Of a DNA stretch of 12,188 bases, positions 8,157-12,188 are shown piece after piece (position 1 is the first letter of the stretch; each line of letters opens with the position of its first letter). The notes under the pieces are model-generated. The model was not told the origin of the DNA. It saw nothing but the letters and a program-made list of their open reading frames with translations, and made no database searches. Source of the DNA: Streptococcus sp. UBA6071 (GTDB lineage: Bacteria; Bacillota; Bacilli; Lactobacillales; Streptococcaceae). A program made the position numbers and the translations under genes. The DNA is taken from positions 442 to 12,629 of the forward strand of contig DIXV01000088.1 in NCBI GenBank assembly GCA_002436115.1. The letters run 5' to 3'.

Positions 8157-8858
8157 ATGATAAAATCTTATAATCCATCTTCTAATCCTAACATGGGCAG
8201 ACCGGTGGTTGATGAAAGAATTGTTGATTTCATGCGGATTAGGCAGAGTCCTATGACTGGTCACCTTCAGCTTCTTGAAGCTTTTGCGCATGAACACAAT
8301 ATTCCCATTATTCCCCAGGAAACGGCGGTCTATTTTCGCTTGCTTTTGCAGATGTTACAGCCCCAGTCCATTCTGGAGATTGGGACTGCCATTGGTTTTT
8401 CAGCTCTTTTGATGGCCGATGTCGTTCCAACTGCTAAAATTACGACCATTGAGCGCAATCCAGAGATGCTTCAGCTTGCAAAGCAGAATTTTGCACGATA
8501 TGATGCCCAGCAACAAATCACTCTTCTTGAAGGAGATGCTATGGCGCTTCTTGGGAAACTAACAGCTACCTATGATTTGGTCTTTATGGACTCTGCTAAG
8601 TCTAAGTACGTGGTCTTTCTGCCAGAAGTATTGAGACGTCTACCTTTAGGGGGCTTGGTTGTGATCGATGATGTTTTCCAAGGTGGAGATATCACTTTAG
8701 ATTTGGCTGATGTCAAGAGAGGGCAACGAGCGATTTATAAAGGTTTGCATAAATTATTTGATCAAACCCTAAATCATCAAGATTTGACAGCTAGTCTTCT
8801 ACCTTTAGGTGACGGTTTGCTTGTTTTACGGAAAAATAAGGAAAATGTTGACTTGTAG
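8157..8858 (+). CDS. class I SAM-dependent O-methyltransferase (TrmR/YrrM-like)
   Basis: A 233-residue methyltransferase of the catechol O-methyltransferase-like family. The SAM-binding motif is LEIGTAIGFSAL (73-84), followed by the acidic residue Glu99 in TIERNPEM that should hold the ribose. Metal-binding acids are seen in FMDSAKSKY (Asp145) and VIDDVF (Asp171, Asp172). In Bacillus, the related TrmR (YrrM) methylates 5-hydroxyuridine at position 34 of tRNAs; the same role is likely here but is an inference. The start has only a short AGGTG two bases upstream of the ATG; an alternative ATG at 8193 has no ribosome site, and related N-terminal extensions support 8157. It lies 36 bases after the HAD gene in the pepF transcript. 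Confidence 0.88.
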   Translation: MIKSYNPSSNPNMGRPVVDERIVDFMRIRQSPMTGHLQLLEAFAHEHNIPIIPQETAVYFRLLLQMLQPQSILEIGTAIGFSALLMADVVPTAKITTIERNPEMLQLAKQNFARYDAQQQITLLEGDAMALLGKLTATYDLVFMDSAKSKYVVFLPEVLRRLPLGGLVVIDDVFQGGDITLDLADVKRGQRAIYKGLHKLFDQTLNHQDLTASLLPLGDGLLVLRKNKENVDL

Positions 8859-8889
8859 GCAGCTTGTTTAAGCAAAAGTTAAAAAATTA

Positions 8890-8898
8890 TGGTATACT
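8890..8898 (+). promoter_or_regulatory. extended -10 promoter of prsA
   Basis: TG (8890-8891), one base, then TATACT (8893-8898). The sequence 17 bases upstream (AAGCAA) is no -35 box, so the extended -10 should carry the promoter. AAGGAG at 8916-8921 serves the prsA ATG at 8931. Confidence 0.6.
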
Positions 8899-8930
8899 AT
8901 CTCAATTGAATTAAAAAGGAGATACTATTA

Positions 8931-9962
8931 ATGAGTGAAAACATAAAGACAAAAGTAATTGTAGGCGGAGCAATTGCCTTGCTTGCAACAGCAGCTATTT
9001 CAGTTGTTGCAACCCTATCGGTGACATCAGGAACATCGAAAGATACCGATATTGTCACAATGAAAGGGAACACGGTTACCGTATCAGAATTTTATGATTA
9101 CGTAAAGACAAATTCTTCCGCACAGCAATCTATGCTGGAATTAGTTGTTCGAGATGTGCTAGAAGAAAAATATGGTAGCAAGGTAAGCGGTGATGATGTT
9201 CAAAAGCTTTATGATGAACAAACAGCTTCCCTTGGTAGTAATGTGGAAACAGCCTTGTCAAGTTATGGTTACACAGTAGAAAGCTTTAAAGCTGTTCTTC
9301 GTAACGGTCTTTTGCAGGATTACGCTATTGAAAAAGCTGCTAAGAAGGAATTGACGGACGAGGTTTACCAAGCTGCTTATGACGAATACACTCCAGAAGT
9401 TACTGCACAGATTATCAAATTAGATGAAGAAGCCAAGGCGAAAGAAGTTCTTGAAAAAGCAAGTGCTGATGGTGCGGACTTCACTCAGTTAGCTAAGGAT
9501 AATTCAACTGATACAGCAACAAAAGAAGATGGTGGAAAAGTCACCTTTGATTCAACAGCGACAGAGTACCCGACAGAGGTCAAGGAAGCTATTTTCAAGC
9601 TCAAAGATGGTGAAGTAGGTGAGTCTGTTGTAGAAGTTGTTGATGCATACGGCACAACGAGTTTTTATGTTGTTAAGCTCAATGAGAAGAAATCGAAATC
9701 AGAAAAATGGGAAGATTACAAGGATATCTTAACTGACTGGATTGTTGAACAGAAGAAATCAGATAGTGCCTTTGCTCAACAAGTGATTGCTAATGAATTG
9801 ACAGCAGCAAATGTAAAAGTCAAAGATTCAGCCTTCCAATCGGTGTTTTCTCAGTATATAACGACTAGCTCATCAACGAGTTCGTCTTCTTCATCTTCAT
9901 CAGAAGCATCGTCTTCTGAATCTTCCTCATCTTCATCAGAAGCATCATCATCAGAGGAATAA
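8931..9962 (+). CDS. prsA: foldase PrsA, peptidyl-prolyl isomerase
   Basis: PrsA helps exported proteins fold on the outer face of the membrane. The 343-residue protein has a hydrophobic N-terminal segment at about residues 9-31, a chaperone region starting with VTMKGNTVTVSEFYDY (42-57), a parvulin-type PPIase domain at about 156-252 (TAQIIKLDEEAKAKEVLEKA through SFYVVKLNEK), a helical return segment, and a tail at 311-343 in which 23 of 33 residues are Ser. The best-known PrsA proteins are lipoproteins with a lipobox cysteine; this one contains no cysteine at all, so it must be secreted or held by an uncleaved N-terminal helix. The ATG with AAGGAG ten bases before it is the natural start. 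The alaS T-box begins two bases after its stop with no terminator between, so a shared transcript is likely. Confidence 0.93.
   Translation: MSENIKTKVIVGGAIALLATAAISVVATLSVTSGTSKDTDIVTMKGNTVTVSEFYDYVKTNSSAQQSMLELVVRDVLEEKYGSKVSGDDVQKLYDEQTASLGSNVETALSSYGYTVESFKAVLRNGLLQDYAIEKAAKKELTDEVYQAAYDEYTPEVTAQIIKLDEEAKAKEVLEKASADGADFTQLAKDNSTDTATKEDGGKVTFDSTATEYPTEVKEAIFKLKDGEVGESVVEVVDAYGTTSFYVVKLNEKKSKSEKWEDYKDILTDWIVEQKKSDSAFAQQVIANELTAANVKVKDSAFQSVFSQYITTSSSTSSSSSSSSEASSSESSSSSSEASSSEE
9885..9946 (+). repeat. prsA: direct repeat in the Ser-rich tail of prsA
   Basis: Twenty bases at 9891-9910 recur exactly at 9927-9946, a shift of 36 bases or 12 codons; with one mismatch the match extends back to 9885 and 9921. 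The unit encodes a Ser run followed by Glu-Ala-Ser. Because the shift is a multiple of three, gain or loss of a unit changes only tail length. Confidence 0.75.
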
Positions 9963-9963
9963 C

Positions 9964-10115
9964 GCAAGAATTGGTTTTGGTTCAGATTCAGAGAGGTGGC
10001 GGTTGGTGTGAGCCACACGTGAGCGAAAACTGTAGCTACTTGTGGTTACAATTAAATAGTAAATGAGAATGACAAGTTCATTGAATGAAGGTGGTACCGC
10101 GGTTTTTCGCCCTTC
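9964..10115 (+). promoter_or_regulatory. T-box riboswitch of alaS (tRNA-Ala)
   Basis: The RNA senses uncharged tRNA-Ala. Stem I has a base of GCAAG (9964-9968) with CTTGT (10039-10043), a middle helix of GTTTT (9974-9978) with AAAAC (10026-10030), the conserved AGAGAGG (9990-9996) and a distal helix GTGGC/GCCAC (9996-10000 and 10012-10016) closing the tRNA-elbow loop GGTTGGTGTGA. The specifier codon is GCT (Ala) at 10035-10037. A small helix AATGA/TCATT (10068-10072 and 10078-10082) follows. The antiterminator is complete: GAAGG (10087-10091), the bulge TGGTACC (10092-10098) whose TGGT pairs with the tRNA ACCA end, GCG/CGC and CCTTC (10111-10115). The alanine specifier agrees with the downstream gene. 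I cannot find the competing terminator that this class normally carries. Confidence 0.92.
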
Positions 10116-10341
10116 GTTTGATGGATTTGTTATTGCGTTTATAGGTACCTAATTACAATCACCTACAGCAAGTAGAGATACATTTTGATAGAGACGTACT
10201 ATATATTTATGGACCCTGTCGTTAAAAGGCTCACACATCAGTGATACCTAGGAGACATTTGTGTCTGTAGATAGTTTATAGTTAGTTCAATTAAAGAGGT
10301 GGAAACACCATTTTCAAGTTAAGGAAAAGGAGACAACCAAC
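10116..10341 (+). other. rest of the alaS leader
   Basis: 226 bases between the T-box antiterminator and the alaS start. I see no sequence able to pair with CCCTTCG (10110-10116) to make a terminator, no long T-run and no good promoter (TTGATA at 10185-10190 has only TATGGA at the right distance). Small hairpins are present: TAGGT/ACCTA (10142-10146 and 10161-10165), AGACA/TGTCT (10253-10257 and 10262-10266), and GGTG/CACC closed by a GAAA tetraloop (10298-10309) just before the alaS ribosome site. No reading frame of note. Confidence 0.5.
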
Positions 10342-12188
10342 GTGAAAGAAATGACCAGTGCCCAAGTGCGGCAAATGTTTTTAGACTTTTTTAAATCAAA
10401 AGGCCATACGATTGAGCCGTCAGCTAGTCTGGTGCCTGTAGATGACCCAACACTACTCTGGATTAATTCCGGTGTAGCGACTCTAAAAAAATATTTTGAT
10501 GGCTCTGTTATACCTAAAAATCCTCGGATAACGAATGCGCAAAAAGCAATCCGTACCAACGATATTGAAAATGTTGGTAAAACAGCTCGCCACCACACAA
10601 TGTTTGAAATGTTGGGCAATTTTTCGATAGGTGATTATTTCCGTGATGAAGCCATCGCCTATTGGTTGGAGATGTTGACCAGTCCAGACTGGTTTGATTT
10701 CCCTAAAGATAAACTCTATATGACCTATTATCCAGATGATAAGGCTTCCTATAATCGCTGGCTTGAGCTGGGAGTAGAGGCTAGTCATCTGATTCCTATT
10801 GAAGATAATTTCTGGGAAATTGGAGCGGGTCCTTCTGGTCCAGATACTGAGGTCTTCTTTGATCGGGGACCTGAATTTGATCCAGATAATATCGGAATCC
10901 GTCTTTTAGAAGAAGATATTGAAAATGATCGCTATATTGAAATTGGTAATATTGTCCTCTCTCAATTTAATGCGGATCCGTCAGTGGCACGTTCGGAGTA
11001 CAAAGAGTTACCAAATAAGAATATTGATACCGGAATGGGACTTGAGCGGATGGTGGCTGTTATTCAAGGAGCCAAGACAAACTTTGAAACCGATCTCTTT
11101 AAACCAATCATTGATCAATTAGAGGCTTTTTCTGGCAAATCGTATGATCCAGATGGGGACAACATGAGTTTTAAGGTCATTGCTGATCATATTCGTTCCT
11201 TGGCATTTGCTATTGGTGATGGTGCCCTTCCTGGAAATGAAGGCCGAGGCTATGTTCTTCGCCGTCTCCTTCGTCGTGCGGTCATGCATGGTCGTCGTCT
11301 GGACATTAAAGAGCCGTTTCTTTACAAACTTGTGCAAATAGTCGGTCAAATCATGGCTGATTACTATCCAGAAGTTCTTGAAAAACAAGATTTTATCGAA
11401 AAAATCATTAAGCGTGAGGAGGAAACCTTCGCACGAACCATAGATGCTGGTTCAATTCATTTTGAGGAATTGGTAACACGACTTAAAGCAGAAGGAAAAA
11501 ATAGACTAGATGGTAAAGCTATTTTCAAACTTTATGACACCTATGGTTTTCCAGTGGAGTTGACTGAGGAATTAGCAGAAGATGATGGTTTTCTTATTGA
11601 TCGTGAGGGTTTTAAGCTTGCAATTAAGGAACAACAAGAACGTGCGCGTGCTAGTGTCGTTAGAGGTGGTTCTATGGGCTTGCAAAACGAAACCTTAGCA
11701 GCTATTACAGAGCAATCAAGCTTTGACTATGAGCAAGAAAGTTTATCTTCTCTCTTGTCGGTTCTTGTGGTTGATGATGTACGAGTAGAAGAGGTATCTC
11801 AAGGTCAGGCCCTACTAGTCTTTGAACAGACTCCATTTTACGCTGAAATGGGTGGTCAGGTAGCTGACCAAGGGGTGATTAAGAACGATCAAGGAGATAT
11901 TTTGGCACGAGTCGTGGACGTTCAAGCAGCACCTAATGGTCAAGCCCTTCACCATGTTGATGTTCTAGCATCGCTATCAGTTGGTAGTAGCTATTTGCTT
12001 GAAATTGATCGGTCTCGTCGTCTTGCTGTAGAAAAGCATCATACAGCAACCAACTTGCTCCATGCTGCACTTCATAATGTTATCGGTCAGCATGCCACTC
12101 AAGCAGGATCCCTTAACGACGTTAGGTTCTTGCGCTTTGATTTCACTCACTTTGAAGCAGTGGCAGCCGAAGACCTCCGTCGCATTGA
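10342..12188 (+). CDS. alaS: alanine-tRNA ligase, 5' part (cut by window end)
   Basis: AlaRS joins alanine to tRNA-Ala. The frame is open to the right edge: 615 codons plus two bases of about 870 expected. The class II catalytic domain is intact, with [37 protein letters not shown] and the motif 3 DTGMGLERM. The tRNA-binding region with [18 protein letters not shown] and the start of the editing domain ([23 protein letters not shown]) follow; the editing Cys, oligomerisation and C-Ala parts lie outside. Start is GTG at 10342, nine bases after AAGGAG (10327-10332), giving the family opening [10 protein letters not shown]; the ATG at 10351 is too far from the ribosome site. Two unusual residues are seen: Gly202 where EIWN normally has Trp, and Asn571 in place of the second His of the HxxxH zinc motif. 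Expression should be governed by the T-box upstream. Confidence 0.95.
   Translation, partial: MKEMTSAQVRQMFLDFFKSKGHTIEPSASLVPVDDPTLLWINSGVATLKKYFDGSVIPKNPRITNAQKAIRTNDIENVGKTARHHTMFEMLGNFSIGDYFRDEAIAYWLEMLTSPDWFDFPKDKLYMTYYPDDKASYNRWLELGVEASHLIPIEDNFWEIGAGPSGPDTEVFFDRGPEFDPDNIGIRLLEEDIENDRYIEIGNIVLSQFNADPSVARSEYKELPNKNIDTGMGLERMVAVIQGAKTNFETDLFKPIIDQLEAFSGKSYDPDGDNMSFKVIADHIRSLAFAIGDGALPGNEGRGYVLRRLLRRAVMHGRRLDIKEPFLYKLVQIVGQIMADYYPEVLEKQDFIEKIIKREEETFARTIDAGSIHFEELVTRLKAEGKNRLDGKAIFKLYDTYGFPVELTEELAEDDGFLIDREGFKLAIKEQQERARASVVRGGSMGLQNETLAAITEQSSFDYEQESLSSLLSVLVVDDVRVEEVSQGQALLVFEQTPFYAEMGGQVADQGVIKNDQGDILARVVDVQAAPNGQALHHVDVLASLSVGSSYLLEIDRSRRLAVEKHHTATNLLHAALHNVIGQHATQAGSLNDVRFLRFDFTHFEAVAAEDLRRI

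Noticed and set aside
8861..8880. GCTT/AAGC hairpin between the methyltransferase gene and prsA as a terminator
   Set aside because: The stem has four pairs and is followed by As, not Ts.
10185..10213. Separate promoter for alaS inside the leader
   Set aside because: TTGATA is followed at 17 bases by TATGGA, a poor -10 box, and such a promoter would bypass the T-box.

Overview
The window looks like the chromosome of a low-GC Gram-positive coccus, almost certainly a Streptococcus. The evidence is an intact streptococcal-type coiA with a perfect competence sigma factor (SigX/ComX) box, a run coiA, pepF, HAD phosphatase, O-methyltransferase, prsA, alaS that matches streptococcal gene order as I remember it, and protein sequences closest to streptococcal families throughout. 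I cannot fix the species from sequence alone. All nine genes are on the + strand. There is no mobile element, CRISPR array, rRNA or tRNA gene.

Layout. The left edge holds the 3' part of holA (clamp-loader delta subunit); its first ~50 bases are homopolymer-rich and look like a poor contig end. sodA (Mn-type superoxide dismutase) follows with its own promoter and terminator. A 362-bp gap without a convincing gene leads to an exported D-Ala-D-Ala carboxypeptidase, closed by a strong terminator. pgi (glucose-6-phosphate isomerase) has its own promoter and a near-perfect 14-bp terminator hairpin. The coiA SigX box lies 16 bases after that terminator's T-run. pepF, a HAD hydrolase and a class I O-methyltransferase follow in close order from an extended -10 promoter. 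prsA (foldase) has its own extended -10 promoter. alaS begins after a 379-bp leader that contains an alanine-type T-box, and it runs off the right edge at about residue 615.

How the genes work together. Most are housekeeping units: replication, oxidative defence, wall trimming, glycolysis, peptide turnover, tRNA modification, export folding and tRNA charging. Two regulatory layers are visible. SigX should switch on coiA during competence; I see no good terminator from the end of coiA to alaS, so some read-through into pepF and later genes is possible. The T-box should tie alaS expression to uncharged tRNA-Ala, and because it starts two bases after the prsA stop codon, prsA transcripts probably feed it.

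I found no clearly new biological system. The points most worth checking are the T-box that lacks a recognisable terminator, two unusual residues in AlaRS (one at an expected zinc ligand of the editing site), a PrsA without the lipoprotein cysteine, and the almost leaderless SigX promoter of coiA.
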